From Phenylobacterium koreense (GTDB taxonomy: Bacteria > Pseudomonadota > Alphaproteobacteria > Caulobacterales > Caulobacteraceae), in the NCBI RefSeq assembly GCF_040545335.1, contig NZ_JBEPLU010000001.1, positions 1,736,001 through 1,800,000 of the forward strand: DNA of 64,000 nucleotides, written 5' to 3'. This document shows positions 9,370 to 18,543 of this stretch, piece by piece. The notes under the pieces were generated by a model, which searched no databases, was not told the origin of the DNA, and saw nothing but the letters and a program-made list of their open reading frames with translations. The translations under genes and the position numbers were made by a program. Numbering within the stretch: position 1 is the first letter of the stretch; each line of letters begins with the position of its first letter.

Positions 9370-10168
9370 GGGCAGTTTGCGGATCCTCGTCGTCGCCAAC
9401 CAGAAGGGCGGCGTCGGCAAGACCACGACGGCGATCAACCTCGGCACCGCCCTCGCGGCGGTGGGCGAGAAGGTCCTGCTCATCGACTCCGATCCGCAGG
9501 GCAACGCCTCCACCGGCCTCGGCGTCGGCCGCGCCCAGCGCAAGGTCACGCTCTACGACGTGCTGATGGGCGAGCAGCCGGTGGCGGCCGCGGTGGTCGA
9601 GACCGCTTTGCCGGGGCTGGATCTTATCGCCGCCGACCCGGACTTGTCCGGCGTGGAGCTGGAGCTCGGCCAGCAGGCCCGCCGGTCGTTCAAGTTGCGC
9701 GACGCCCTGGAGCCGATCCGCCAGTCCGGCGACTACACCTATATCCTCATCGACTGTCCGCCGTCGCTGAACCTGCTGACGGTCAACGCCATGGCCGCGG
9801 CCGACGCCGTGCTGGTGCCCCTGCAGTGCGAGTTCTTCGCGCTGGAAGGCCTGACCCAGCTCATGCGGACCGTGGACCTAGTGCGCGGCAGCCTGAACCC
9901 CGGCCTGGAGATCCAGGGCGTGGTGCTGACTATGTACGATCGGCGCAACAGCTTGTCGGAACAGGTGGCGCGCGATGTTCGCGGCCATTTCGGCGATACC
10001 GTGTACGCCACGGTCATACCGCGGAATGTCCGGGTATCGGAGGCGCCGAGCTACGGCAAGCCGGTGCTGGTCTATGATCTCAAGTGCACAGGCTCGCAGG
10101 CCTATCTGAAGCTGGCGCGGGAAGTTGTGATGCGCGAGCGGGACCGCCGCGCCAAGGCGGCGGCGTAA
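9353..10168 (+). CDS. parA: Chromosome partitioning ATPase ParA
   Basis: ParA is the DNA-bound ATPase that moves ParB-parS complexes and so segregates the origin region. The 271-residue protein has the deviant Walker A motif KGGVGKTTTA at about 18-27, switch segment LLIDSDPQGNASTGLG and DCPPSLNLLT. GTG 9353 is preceded by AGGAGA with 7-base spacing and lies inside the end of rsmG. parB follows 9 bases downstream and parS sites lie upstream. Confidence 0.97.
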   Translation: MAGKAKGSLRILVVANQKGGVGKTTTAINLGTALAAVGEKVLLIDSDPQGNASTGLGVGRAQRKVTLYDVLMGEQPVAAAVVETALPGLDLIAADPDLSGVELELGQQARRSFKLRDALEPIRQSGDYTYILIDCPPSLNLLTVNAMAAADAVLVPLQCEFFALEGLTQLMRTVDLVRGSLNPGLEIQGVVLTMYDRRNSLSEQVARDVRGHFGDTVYATVIPRNVRVSEAPSYGKPVLVYDLKCTGSQAYLKLAREVVMRERDRRAKAAA

Positions 10169-10177
10169 GGGGGCGTC

Positions 10178-11059
10178 ATGGTCGAGAAGCGTGGATTGGG
10201 CCGCGGGCTGTCGGCCCTGTTGGGCGACGTGGACGAGGCCAAAGTCGTCGCCGGGGCGCCTGTTGAAGAGGTTTCCGGGGTCCGCGAGGTCCCGATCGAG
10301 CTGATCCATCGCAACGCCGATCAGCCACGTTGGACATTTTCCGAGGCTGAGGTGGACGAGCTGGCCGCCTCGATCCGTGAAAAGGGGGTGCTGCAGCCGA
10401 TCCTCGTGCGTCCGGCGCCGGGCCTGCCTGGCGAGTGGGAGATCGTCGCCGGCGAACGCCGCTGGCGGGCCAGCCAGAAGGCCGGGCTGCGGGTCATGCC
10501 GGTGCTGGTGCGCGAGCTGGACGACGTCCAGGTGCTTGAGATCGGAGTGATCGAGAATGTCCAGCGCTCGAACCTGAACCCGATCGAAGAGGCGGCCGCC
10601 TACCAGCAGCTCATCGAAAAGTTCAAGCGCACGCAGGAGGAGGTGGCCGAGAGCATCGGCAAGAGCCGCAGCCACGTGGCTAACACCCTGCGCCTGATGA
10701 ACCTGCCGGAGGCGGTGCGAGCCTATGTGCTGGAGGGCAAGCTGACCGCCGGTCATGCCCGGGCCATACTGACCGCCGACGACCCGACGGCGCTGGCCGA
10801 GCAGATCATCGCCAAGGGCCTATCGGTCCGCGACGCCGAGAGCCTAGCCCGCGGCGGCGCCTCGTCGGCGAGCCGTCCGAAGGCGGCCGGCCGCAAGGCC
10901 GCCAAGGACACCGACACCCAGGCGCTGGAGGTCGACCTCTCCGAGGCGCTGGGGCTCGATGTCGAAGTGCTCGACAAGGGCGGGGTAGGGGAACTGCGCA
11001 TCCGCTACGCGACCCTGGAACAGCTCGACGAGCTCTGCCGGAAGCTGACGCGGGTTTAA
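10178..11059 (+). CDS. parB: Chromosome partitioning protein ParB
   Basis: ParB is a CTP-dependent clamp that loads at parS. The 293-residue protein begins with the ParA-stimulating segment KRGLGRGLSALLGD, then the CTP-binding motif GERRWRAS at 92-99, a helix-turn-helix (EEVAESIGKSRSHVANTLRL) and a C-terminal dimerisation domain ending LDELCRKLTRV. ATG 10178 follows a GGGGG-containing Shine-Dalgarno region. It ends the mnmG-rsmG-parA-parB cluster, convergent with holA. Confidence 0.97.
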   Translation: MVEKRGLGRGLSALLGDVDEAKVVAGAPVEEVSGVREVPIELIHRNADQPRWTFSEAEVDELAASIREKGVLQPILVRPAPGLPGEWEIVAGERRWRASQKAGLRVMPVLVRELDDVQVLEIGVIENVQRSNLNPIEEAAAYQQLIEKFKRTQEEVAESIGKSRSHVANTLRLMNLPEAVRAYVLEGKLTAGHARAILTADDPTALAEQIIAKGLSVRDAESLARGGASSASRPKAAGRKAAKDTDTQALEVDLSEALGLDVEVLDKGGVGELRIRYATLEQLDELCRKLTRV

Positions 11060-11256
11060 GGAAACCAGATCCTCCACCCTCTGGGGGAGCATCCGCTCAG
11101 ATCCTGCTTCTCCCCACCCGGGGGGGGGTGATCTGTCGCTAACCTATTGATTTATAACGACTCGAAAACGAAATCGCGTTTCTGGCGTGGCGATCGTGCC
11201 TGGGGACGGTATGGCCGGTCTTCTTGCGCCACAGCGGCGATTTTGAAACCCGACTT
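11060..11256. other. Convergent gap between parB and holA
   Basis: About 200 bases separate convergent parB and holA. The gap holds an imperfect inverted repeat (CTGGGGGAGCA near 11080 against TGCTTCTCCCCA near 11106) of the type seen in other gaps here, a run of nine G at about 11120-11128, and an AT-rich stretch near 11150. No gene or clean terminator is apparent. Confidence 0.5.
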
Positions 11257-12309
11257 TCAGAGCCCCAGACGCCTTGCGCGGCCGGCGATGGTCAACGCCA
11301 GGCGCTCGGCGATCAGGCTGTCGGGGGAGCTGGCGGTCTTGCAGGCCTTGTCGGCGGCGAGCACCTCCGGCTGCAGCCGGTCGAGTTCCTCCAGCGACCA
11401 GCTCCGGGCCTGACGAAGGAACTCGCGCTCCTGCTTCCAGAAGACGCCGGAAGCCTTGGCCGCCTCCTGCAGGCCGGCGCCGGACTTGGCGAGGGTGAGG
11501 GTGCGCCGCAGGCGTGCGAGGTACATGCTGATGGCGCGGATGGCCGCGGCGCCGGCCTCGCCCTCGGCGGCGGCGCGGCGCAGGCCGGCCTGGGCGTCGC
11601 CCAGGCGTCCGCCGAAGGCGTCGGCCGCGGCGTCGGAGAGGGAGGCCTCGGGCTCGACGCCCAAGAAGTCGTCGAGGTCCCGGGCGGTGGCGGTGCGGCC
11701 GCTGCCGGGTTCAAGATAGAGGGCCAGGCGTTCGATCTCCTGGCGGGCGACGCCGCGCTCCTTGGGCAGGCGGCCGACGAAGAGCTGCAGGGCCTGGGCG
11801 TCGAGGCCGACGCTGTCCTTGGCCAGCACCTCGCGCACCAGCCGCGCCACGTCGCCGGGCTCGTCCTCATAGCAGGGGATCGCCACTGCCTCGGGCGCCT
11901 TCTCGGCGGTCTTGCGCAGGGTGGACTCGCGCCCGAGGTTCCCCGCCTCGATCAGGAAGAAGGCGTCGGGGTTCAGCTTGCCGGCGGCGTGGGCGGCGAG
12001 CGCTTCGGCCACCTGCTTGTCCAGATTGGCTTTTTCGGTGGCGAAGCGCAGGCGGATCAGCCGGCGACCGCCCATCAGCGACTGGGCCGCAAGCTCGCCC
12101 TCCAGCCGGCCGCCGTCGGAATCAAGGTCGCCGTCGGTCAATAGGGCGACGTCGAACGGGTCGTCGAGATTGGGGGCGATCTTGACCGCAAGCTGTCCGC
12201 CGCGGTCGCGGACGACGCCGGTGTCGCGGCCATAGAGCAGGGCGGCGCGGATCGGCGGCTCGGGCTTGGCCAGGAAGCGCTCGATATCCGGCCGCTTGGA
12301 AAGGATCAC
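11257..12309 (-). CDS. holA: DNA polymerase III delta subunit
   Basis: HolA is the delta subunit of the clamp loader and opens the beta clamp. The 350-residue product begins MILSKRPDIERFLAKPEPPIR, has LLYGRDTGVVRDRG near 25 and the family pattern LPKERGVARQEIERLALYL near 190, then a helical C-terminal domain with LRQARSWSLEELDRL. It lies 12 bases after lptE, the same order (leuS-lptE-holA) found in many proteobacteria. Confidence 0.92.
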   Translation of the reverse strand: MILSKRPDIERFLAKPEPPIRAALLYGRDTGVVRDRGGQLAVKIAPNLDDPFDVALLTDGDLDSDGGRLEGELAAQSLMGGRRLIRLRFATEKANLDKQVAEALAAHAAGKLNPDAFFLIEAGNLGRESTLRKTAEKAPEAVAIPCYEDEPGDVARLVREVLAKDSVGLDAQALQLFVGRLPKERGVARQEIERLALYLEPGSGRTATARDLDDFLGVEPEASLSDAAADAFGGRLGDAQAGLRRAAAEGEAGAAAIRAISMYLARLRRTLTLAKSGAGLQEAAKASGVFWKQEREFLRQARSWSLEELDRLQPEVLAADKACKTASSPDSLIAERLALTIAGRARRLGL

Positions 12310-12321
12310 GGCCGCCGGGCC

Positions 12322-12819
12322 CTAGGACCTGGCCTGGTTCGCCATCCAGGCCGCCACTTCGAGCTGGATCTTGCGCGCGCACTCGGCGGCGGCGCGGTCC
12401 TGGGCGTCCTGCTGGGCGGTGATGGAGGCGTAAGGCTGGTCGGCGCTGTCATAGGTGACCTGGGCCCGCGCGATGCCCCTCTTCACCGCCGCGCCGGTGC
12501 TGGAGGCCACCAGGGTGTAGTTGGCGGTCAGCACGTACTCGTAGCGCGTCGCCACATTGTCCACGCGCACGCCCCGGGGATAGCGCGTCTCGGAGACGGC
12601 CAGGTCCATGCGGTACTGGGGCGCTGCGCCCTTGTCGCGGGCCAGGGCGTCGTCCAGGTGCTCGCGGATGAGCTGCCCGGTGCGGCCGGGCGGCGTCATC
12701 ACCTGAACCGAGGCGAGCTGCGCCGTCACCCCGGGGGTTCCGTAGAGGGGCGTGAAGCCGCAACCGGCGAGCCCCACGGCGGCGGCCAGGAGGACTGCAG
12801 AGACGACGGTGCGGTTCAT
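12322..12819 (-). CDS. lptE: LPS assembly lipoprotein LptE
   Basis: LptE plugs the LptD barrel that inserts lipopolysaccharide into the outer membrane. The 165-residue product has a lipoprotein signal (LAAAVGLAGC, lipidated Cys20) followed by GFTPLYG, the typical LptE start. The body is rich in beta-strand-like segments (TRYEYVLTANYTLV). It lies between leuS, 6 bases upstream, and holA, so an operon is likely. Confidence 0.9.
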   Translation of the reverse strand: MNRTVVSAVLLAAAVGLAGCGFTPLYGTPGVTAQLASVQVMTPPGRTGQLIREHLDDALARDKGAAPQYRMDLAVSETRYPRGVRVDNVATRYEYVLTANYTLVASSTGAAVKRGIARAQVTYDSADQPYASITAQQDAQDRAAAECARKIQLEVAAWMANQARS

Positions 12820-12825
12820 GTCAGC

Positions 12826-15411
12826 TCACCCGGCGACGATGTTGACGATGCGGTCCTTGACGACGATCACCTTCTTGATCGCCAGGCCCTCAAGGCGCCG
12901 CGTGATCTCGGGATCGTCAAGCACGATCTTCTCAACCTCGGCCGGTTCCAGGCCGGCGGCCACCGAAATCTCGCCGCGGCGCTTGCCGTTGACCTGCACC
13001 GGCAGGACGCGCACCGCGTCCTGGGTCAGGGCGGCGTCGAACTCCGGCCAAGGCGCGGAGACCACCATGCCCTCGCCGCCGATCCGGGCCCAGGCCTCTT
13101 CGGCCAGGTGCGGGGTGAAGGGCGAGATCAGGCGAGCGAACACGGACAGGGCCTCGTGCCGCGCCGCGAGCACCGCGGGGGCCGCGCCCTCGGCGGGGAA
13201 TTCCTTCAATTTGTTGAGGAATTCGTACATCCGCGCGATGCCGGAATTGAACCGGAAGGTCTCGATCGCCTCGGTGACGCCCTTGATCATGCGGTGGGTG
13301 ACGGCGCGCAGCTCGTCGGCCTTGGGGTCGGCCGCCAGGGCAGGGGCGGGGCCGGCCGGCTGGCTGTCGAACTCGTTCCAAACCCGGTTGACGAAGCGCC
13401 AGGCGCCTTCGACCCCGGCTGCCGACCACTGGGTGTCGCGTTCCGGCGGGCTGTCGGACAGTACGAACAGGCGCGCGGCGTCGACGCCGTAGACCTCGAA
13501 GATCTCCTCCGGGGCCACGGTGTTGCGCTTGGACTTCGACATCTTCTCGACGTCGCCGATCACCAGCGGCTCGCCGGTCTGCAGGCTGCGCGCCAAGCGC
13601 TTGCCGCTCTCGGCCAGGATCTCGACCTCCTTGGGCTCCACCCACTCGCCGCTTTGCTTGCGGCGATAGGTCTCGTGGGTGACCATCCCCTGGGTGAACA
13701 GCCCCGCGAAGGGCTCGCGCACCGACAACATGCCCTCGTCGGCCAGGGCGCGGGTGACGAAACGGGCGTAGAGCAGGTGCAGGACCGCGTGCTCGATGCC
13801 GCCCACATACTGGTCGACCGGCAGCCAGTAGTCGGCCGCGGCCTTGTCGATCGGCGCCTGGGCCTCGGTGTCGGTGAACCGCGCGAAGTACCAGGAGGAG
13901 TCGACGAAGGTGTCGAGGGTATCGGTCTCCCGCGTCGCCGCCCCGCCGCACTCGGGGCAGGTGGTGTCCTTCCAGGTCGGGTGCCGCGCCAGGGCGTTGC
14001 CGGGCTTGGAGAAGTCCATGTCGTCCGGCAGCACGACGGGCAGTTGATCCTTGGGCAGAGCGACCACGCCGCACTTGGCGCAGTGGACGACCGGGATCGG
14101 GCATCCCCAGCCGCGCTGACGGGCCACCCCCCAGTCGCGCAGGCGGTAGACGGTGGCGCCTTCGCCCTGGTCCTGCTGCTCGATCTTGGCGATCGCCGCG
14201 GCCTTGGCGGCCTCGATCTCCAGCCCGTCCAGGAACTTGGAATTGAAGATGGTCCCAGGGCCGACATAGGCCTCATCGGCCACAGCGAAGGTCGCCGCGT
14301 CCTCGCCGGGCGGCAGGACCACCGGGTTCACCGGGAGGCCGTACTTGCGGGCGAAGTCCAGGTCGCGCTGGTCGTGGGCCGGGCAGCCGAAGACCGCGCC
14401 GGTCCCGTAGTCCATCAGGATGAAGTTCGCGATCCAGACCGGCAGGCGCCAGGTCGGGTCGAGCGGGTGGACCACGGTCAGGCCGGTGTCGAAGCCGATC
14501 TTCTCGGCGGTTTCGATCTCGGCTTCCGAAGCGCCGCCCTTGCGGCACTCGGCGATGAAGGCGGCGACCTTGGGATCGGCGGCCAGTTGTTCCGCCAACG
14601 GATGATCTGGCGCGACGCCCACGAAACTGGCGCCGAACAGGGTGTCGGGACGGGTCGTATAGACCTCCAGCCCGGCCTCGAAACCGGCCTGCGGCTGGCC
14701 GCCCCAGCCGAACTTCAGGCGCAGGCCCTTGGAGCGGCCGATCCAGTTCTCCTGCATCAGCCGGACCTTGTCGGGCCAGCGGTCGAGGGTCTTCAGGCCC
14801 TCGATCAGCTCCTCGGCGTAGTCGGTGATGCGCAGGAACCACTGGTTCAGCTTGCGCTTCTCCACGATCGCGCCGGAACGCCAGCCGCGGCCGTCGACCA
14901 CCTGCTCGTTGGCCAGGACCGTCTGGTCGATCGGGTCCCAGTTGACGACGCTTTCCTTGCGATAGACCAGGCCGCGCTTCCACAGGTCCAGGAACCAGTC
15001 CTGCTGCTTGCCGTAATAGGCCGCGTCGCAGGTGGCGAACTCCCGAGACCAGTCGATCGACAGGCCCAGTTCCTTCAGCTCGGAGCGCATCTTGGCGATG
15101 TTGTCGTAGGTCCAGCCGCGCGGATCGACGCCGCGCTCCATGGCGGCGTTTTCCGCCGGCAGGCCGAAGGCGTCCCAGCCCATCGGGTGCAGCACGTTGA
15201 AGCCGCGAGCGCGCTTGTAGCGGGCGACGACGTCGCCGAGCGAATAGTTGCGCACATGGCCCATGTGCAGTCGCCCGGAGGGATAGGGGAACATCTCCAG
15301 GGCGTAGTATTTCGGCGTGCCGGGCTTGGGCGGCCCGGCGCGGAACACGTCGGCGTCGGCCCAGGCTTTACGCCACTTGGGCTCGGTCTCTTTCGGATTG
15401 TAGCGGGCCAT
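12826..15411 (-). CDS. leuS: Leucyl-tRNA synthetase
   Basis: This class I synthetase charges tRNA-Leu. The 861-residue length is normal. The HIGH motif appears as HMGH at 49-52 ([15 protein letters not shown]) and KMSKS near 622-626 ([12 protein letters not shown]). A zinc-ribbon pair (CAKCG, CPECGG) and the editing-domain segment [21 protein letters not shown], broken by normal variation, lie between. It leads the leuS-lptE-holA minus-strand unit. Confidence 0.97.
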   Translation of the reverse strand: MARYNPKETEPKWRKAWADADVFRAGPPKPGTPKYYALEMFPYPSGRLHMGHVRNYSLGDVVARYKRARGFNVLHPMGWDAFGLPAENAAMERGVDPRGWTYDNIAKMRSELKELGLSIDWSREFATCDAAYYGKQQDWFLDLWKRGLVYRKESVVNWDPIDQTVLANEQVVDGRGWRSGAIVEKRKLNQWFLRITDYAEELIEGLKTLDRWPDKVRLMQENWIGRSKGLRLKFGWGGQPQAGFEAGLEVYTTRPDTLFGASFVGVAPDHPLAEQLAADPKVAAFIAECRKGGASEAEIETAEKIGFDTGLTVVHPLDPTWRLPVWIANFILMDYGTGAVFGCPAHDQRDLDFARKYGLPVNPVVLPPGEDAATFAVADEAYVGPGTIFNSKFLDGLEIEAAKAAAIAKIEQQDQGEGATVYRLRDWGVARQRGWGCPIPVVHCAKCGVVALPKDQLPVVLPDDMDFSKPGNALARHPTWKDTTCPECGGAATRETDTLDTFVDSSWYFARFTDTEAQAPIDKAAADYWLPVDQYVGGIEHAVLHLLYARFVTRALADEGMLSVREPFAGLFTQGMVTHETYRRKQSGEWVEPKEVEILAESGKRLARSLQTGEPLVIGDVEKMSKSKRNTVAPEEIFEVYGVDAARLFVLSDSPPERDTQWSAAGVEGAWRFVNRVWNEFDSQPAGPAPALAADPKADELRAVTHRMIKGVTEAIETFRFNSGIARMYEFLNKLKEFPAEGAAPAVLAARHEALSVFARLISPFTPHLAEEAWARIGGEGMVVSAPWPEFDAALTQDAVRVLPVQVNGKRRGEISVAAGLEPAEVEKIVLDDPEITRRLEGLAIKKVIVVKDRIVNIVAG

Positions 15412-15516
15412 GGGCGTCTTCGAAGGTTCAGAGAAATGACGGACGGCGCCGTTCGTTGCGCCGCCCCGGACTAGGAAGGCGCATCCTGGAGTCTTCGAAT
15501 GCGCCCGGCTCGGGGC

Positions 15517-16002
15517 TTAGCCGATGTTCGACAGCCGAAGCTGCCGCGCCTTGGTAAGGATCGCGTTCTCGAGATCGGTCTCGGTCTGGCCGGCCGCCGG
15601 AGCGTCCACCCAGTTCCCGGTCGCGTCGCGGGTCTGCTTGAACACCGCGACGTTCAGGCCGTCGGCGCGCAGGCGTGAATCCAGGATGTAGACGGTGCAC
15701 TTGAAGCGCTCGTCCGGCTTTTCCGGGTTCACGTACCAGTCCGTGATGACCACGCCGCCGTAAGGGTCGGCCGAGGCCAGCGGCATGAAGGACAGGGTGT
15801 CCAGCGTCGCGCGCCACAGATAGCCGTTCACGCCAATCGCCTGCTGGTTGGAGCTGGCGGTCGTTTCGGACTTGCCGCCGATGCCCAGGAAGCCGCCGGA
15901 TTCCTTCCGGCCGCCGCTCGAGCAAGCCGCCAGGGCCGACAGGCTCAGCACGAGCACTCCGGTCGTCACGCCACGCACCAAATTACCGCGTACAAACGGC
16001 AT
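15517..16002 (-). CDS. DUF3576 domain lipoprotein
   Basis: A 161-residue product with a lipobox (SLSALAAC, Cys27) after a basic N terminus, a Gly/Ser-rich linker, then the segment IGVNGYLWRATLDTLSFMPL typical of the alphaproteobacterial DUF3576 family. Function is unknown. A location at the cell envelope is inferred from the lipobox. It lies 105 bases upstream of leuS on the same strand. Confidence 0.82.
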   Translation of the reverse strand: MPFVRGNLVRGVTTGVLVLSLSALAACSSGGRKESGGFLGIGGKSETTASSNQQAIGVNGYLWRATLDTLSFMPLASADPYGGVVITDWYVNPEKPDERFKCTVYILDSRLRADGLNVAVFKQTRDATGNWVDAPAAGQTETDLENAILTKARQLRLSNIG

Positions 16003-16261
16003 TCATCGACTCCCAGTCGTTCTTCCGCGCCGGTTCGCGCCGCGGCGCCGCCCCCTTGCAGCCGCGCCCTCTATAACAATGCCCGTGGAACCGCCAAACA
16101 GGAATCGCGTGTCTCCGCCGCCACAGGCCGCGATGATCTGCCTGCGGGACGGGCAAAGCGGTGGCGGAGTCGGTTGACCTGAAGTCGCGGGGGACTTTAA
16201 TCGCCTCAACGGTCACGCCGCTTCATGGCGCGGCCGGGGCTTAGGGGCCATATAGGTGGGT
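16003..16261. promoter_or_regulatory. Divergent promoter region, DUF3576 lipoprotein and ntrZ-like gene
   Basis: This 259-base gap between divergent starts must hold promoters for both genes. AT-richer spots occur near 16071 (TATAACAAT) and 16250 (CATATAGG). I see no clear sigma consensus pair and no open reading frame worth calling. Confidence 0.4.
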
Positions 16262-16639
16262 ATGTCCAAGCGGTTGGTCATTTCGGCGATCGGCGCGGCG
16301 CTCCTCGCGAGCGGCGCTACGGCCGCCCATGCCCAATCGGCGGCCGGCAGATCCGCCGACTTCTCCGTGCGCAGCGAAGCTTCGACCAACGCCCAAGGCG
16401 GCAAGACGTTGAAGTGGGAGCGCAAGGGGCGCTGGGGGGTGTCGCTCAATCTCGATCAGCGGGACGAGCGCGGCACCCAATTGAACGACGTCCAGGCCGG
16501 GGCCTATTTCCGCGTCACGCCGAGCCTGCGGGTCGGCGGCGCCGTCGCCCTGGGCGAGGAAGAAAGCCCGACCTTCAAGAAGACCGAGCCGCGCGACGCT
16601 GCGCCGCGGGTTCGTCTCGAGACCGCCTTCAAGTTCTAG
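16262..16639 (+). CDS. ntrZ: NtrZ-like periplasmic protein
   Basis: A 125-residue exported protein with a signal peptide (MSKRLVISAIGAALLASG, cleavage near AHA-Q at 24) and a short beta-rich mature part that includes WERKGRWGVSLNLDQRD. In Caulobacter NtrZ is a small periplasmic protein that restrains the phosphatase activity of sensor kinase NtrY. The match is judged from size, signal, pattern and Caulobacteraceae context. ntrY is not in the window. ATG 16262 is preferred over GTG 16256. Confidence 0.68.
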   Translation: MSKRLVISAIGAALLASGATAAHAQSAAGRSADFSVRSEASTNAQGGKTLKWERKGRWGVSLNLDQRDERGTQLNDVQAGAYFRVTPSLRVGGAVALGEEESPTFKKTEPRDAAPRVRLETAFKF

Positions 16640-16693
16640 GGCGCGTTAGCCGAAAGCGTGTGCGTGCGGCTACGCCGCTCGAACCATCTGGCC

Positions 16694-17284
16694 CTAAAAG
16701 GCTCTGAGGGCTTCCACAGCCGCCAGTCCGACCAGGCCCGCAGGCAGCAGCCGGCGGGCTGTTTCGTCATTGACGCCGCCGAGCGCGTAGACCGGGCCGC
16801 CGGCGGCGCGGACCAGCCGGGCCAGGCGCAACGGGCCGATGGGCTCGCCCGCCGACGGGCTGCGTGAGGCAAAGATCGCCGAGACCACCACGGCGTGCGC
16901 CCCCGCCCCCAGGGCCCGCCGGGCCGCCAGCGGGCTGTGGGCGGCGCAGGTGACCAGCCAGCCGCGGCGCTTGAGATAGGGGATCCGGCCCGCCAGGCGC
17001 TCGGGCAGGTGGACCCCGTCCGCGCCGACCTCGGCCGCCAAGTCCTCGTCCGCGCCGATCAGCAGGCGGAGTTTCCGCGTCCGGGCGATCTGCAGGAGCT
17101 TGCGCGCCTGCGCCGCCGCCTCAGGGTCGCCGAAGGTCCGATAGACGATGGCCGAGCCAGGCGGCAGCCGCCGCGCCGCGGCCTCGATGTCCGGCGTCCG
17201 GTCGGGATCGGTGAAGAATAGCAAGGAAGGCAGGGGCTTTCGCGAGGAGGCTCGCCGCCCTATGGCTTGCGCCGTTCGCGCCAA
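16694..17284 (-). CDS. Thiamine phosphate synthase (ThiE/TenI)-like protein
   Basis: A TIM-barrel protein of about 196 residues with LLFFTDPDRTPD, LLIGADEDLAAEVGADGVHLPE, HAVVVSAIFASRSPSAG and PVYALGGV. The layout is that of ThiE, but the usual N-D-R signature reads GAD and the Lys after the G/S-x-IF-x-T segment is missing, so it may not make thiamine phosphate. The start is uncertain: TTG 17284 is the best in-frame choice that keeps the conserved N terminus. It is divergent from, and close to, the YggS gene. Confidence 0.72.
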   Translation of the reverse strand: MARTAQAIGRRASSRKPLPSLLFFTDPDRTPDIEAAARRLPPGSAIVYRTFGDPEAAAQARKLLQIARTRKLRLLIGADEDLAAEVGADGVHLPERLAGRIPYLKRRGWLVTCAAHSPLAARRALGAGAHAVVVSAIFASRSPSAGEPIGPLRLARLVRAAGGPVYALGGVNDETARRLLPAGLVGLAAVEALRAF

Positions 17285-17303
17285 CGTCCAGAAGCTTGCC
17301 GAG

Positions 17304-17960
17304 ATGACCGTTCCTCCCGCCCTCGCCGATGTCCTAGCCCGGATCGCCCGCGCCGCGAAGGCGTCCGGCCGCGCGGCTTCCGACGTGACCCTGGTGGCGG
17401 TGTCGAAGCAGCAGCCCTGGGAGGCCGTGCAGCCAGTCCTGGAGGCCGGGCAGAGGGCGTTCGGCGAGAACCGCGTGCAGGAGGCCATGGAGCGCTGGAC
17501 GCCCCATCGCGAACGCATCGAACTGCGCCTGATCGGGCCGCTGCAGACCAACAAGACGCGCGAAGCGGTGGCCTTCTTCGACGTGATCGAGAGCCTCGAC
17601 CGGGAGAAGCTGGCCCGAGTGCTGGCCGAGGAGGCTCGGAAGCAGGGCAAGGCCCCCAGGCTCTATGTCCAGGTCAACACTGGCGAGGAGCCGCAGAAGG
17701 CCGGGGTGACGCCTGCGGAGGCCGATGGTTTCATCGCCGCCTGCCGCACGACCTACGGCCTGCCGGTCGAGGGCCTGATGTGCATCCCGCCGGCGGCCGA
17801 GCCGCCCGGCCCGCACTTTGCGCTACTTGCCAAGATCGCGGCCCGCAACGGGCTTGCGAAGCTCTCCATGGGCATGAGCGACGATTTCGAAACCGCCATC
17901 CGCTTCGGCGCCACCAGCGTCCGCGTCGGCTCGGCCCTGTTCGGGGCTCGGGCGTACTAA
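17304..17960 (+). CDS. YggS family pyridoxal phosphate homeostasis protein
   Basis: A PLP-binding alanine racemase-like barrel that buffers free PLP. The 218-residue protein carries VTLVAVSKQQP with the PLP lysine, FGENRVQEA, LRLIGPLQTNK and LSMGMSDDFETAIRFGATSVRVG near the C terminus. ATG 17304 fits the family length; ATG 17262, after a GGAGG at about 17246-17250, would add 14 residues and is a real alternative. The ThiE-like gene is divergent upstream. Confidence 0.92.
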   Translation: MTVPPALADVLARIARAAKASGRAASDVTLVAVSKQQPWEAVQPVLEAGQRAFGENRVQEAMERWTPHRERIELRLIGPLQTNKTREAVAFFDVIESLDREKLARVLAEEARKQGKAPRLYVQVNTGEEPQKAGVTPAEADGFIAACRTTYGLPVEGLMCIPPAAEPPGPHFALLAKIAARNGLAKLSMGMSDDFETAIRFGATSVRVGSALFGARAY

Positions 17961-17978
17961 CGGGGGAGCATCCGACGC

Positions 17979-18485
17979 TCAGCCCTCGACGATCGCCACT
18001 GCGTCACCCAGCTTGGCGACGGCCAGCAGGTCCAGCATGTCTTCGCGCGAGAGCGCGACGCAGCCTTCGGTCGGGGCGTAGCCCGGTCGGGCCAGGTGCA
18101 TGAAGATCGCCGAGCCGAGCCCTGGAACCGGCGGGTCGTCGTTGTGGGCCAGCACGCAGACCAGGTCGTAGACGTCGTCCTCGCGCCACATATGCTCGGC
18201 GCTGGCCGGATGCGGCAGCTTCACAGCGCGGTTGTAGGCCGGGTCGCCCGGCGCGTCGCACCAGCCGTCGTCGCGCTCCAGGGCCTTGGTCGGCAGGCCG
18301 GTCCTGGGCGCGCCGCCCTTGTCGGGCCGGAACAACACCCGGCGGATTGGCCAGGTCCCCAGCGGCGATTTGCCGTCGCCCTCGCGCTTGTCCTCCGCGG
18401 CGACGACCCCGCCCTTGCCTAGGGCGCAACGGGTCACGCGACCGTTCAACTCGAAGCGTCCATCTGACATCGCCGTGAAGATCAT
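17979..18485 (-). CDS. L,D-transpeptidase (YkuD) family protein
   Basis: A 168-residue protein with the YkuD-type active site: FMHLARPGYAPTEGCVAL near 137-154, with the nucleophilic Cys in TEGC. The N-terminal half has the DGKSPLGTWPIRRVLFRPDKGG pattern in two parts. No signal peptide is obvious. Such enzymes make or edit 3-3 peptidoglycan cross-links; a periplasmic role would need export that the sequence does not show. It is convergent with YggS and divergent from cenR. Confidence 0.82.
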   Translation of the reverse strand: MIFTAMSDGRFELNGRVTRCALGKGGVVAAEDKREGDGKSPLGTWPIRRVLFRPDKGGAPRTGLPTKALERDDGWCDAPGDPAYNRAVKLPHPASAEHMWREDDVYDLVCVLAHNDDPPVPGLGSAIFMHLARPGYAPTEGCVALSREDMLDLLAVAKLGDAVAIVEG

Positions 18486-18543
18486 GGCCTAGGGGGTCTC
18501 CTCAGGTTGGCTCTTTTGCCCGATACGGTGCATGTTCGCGCTT

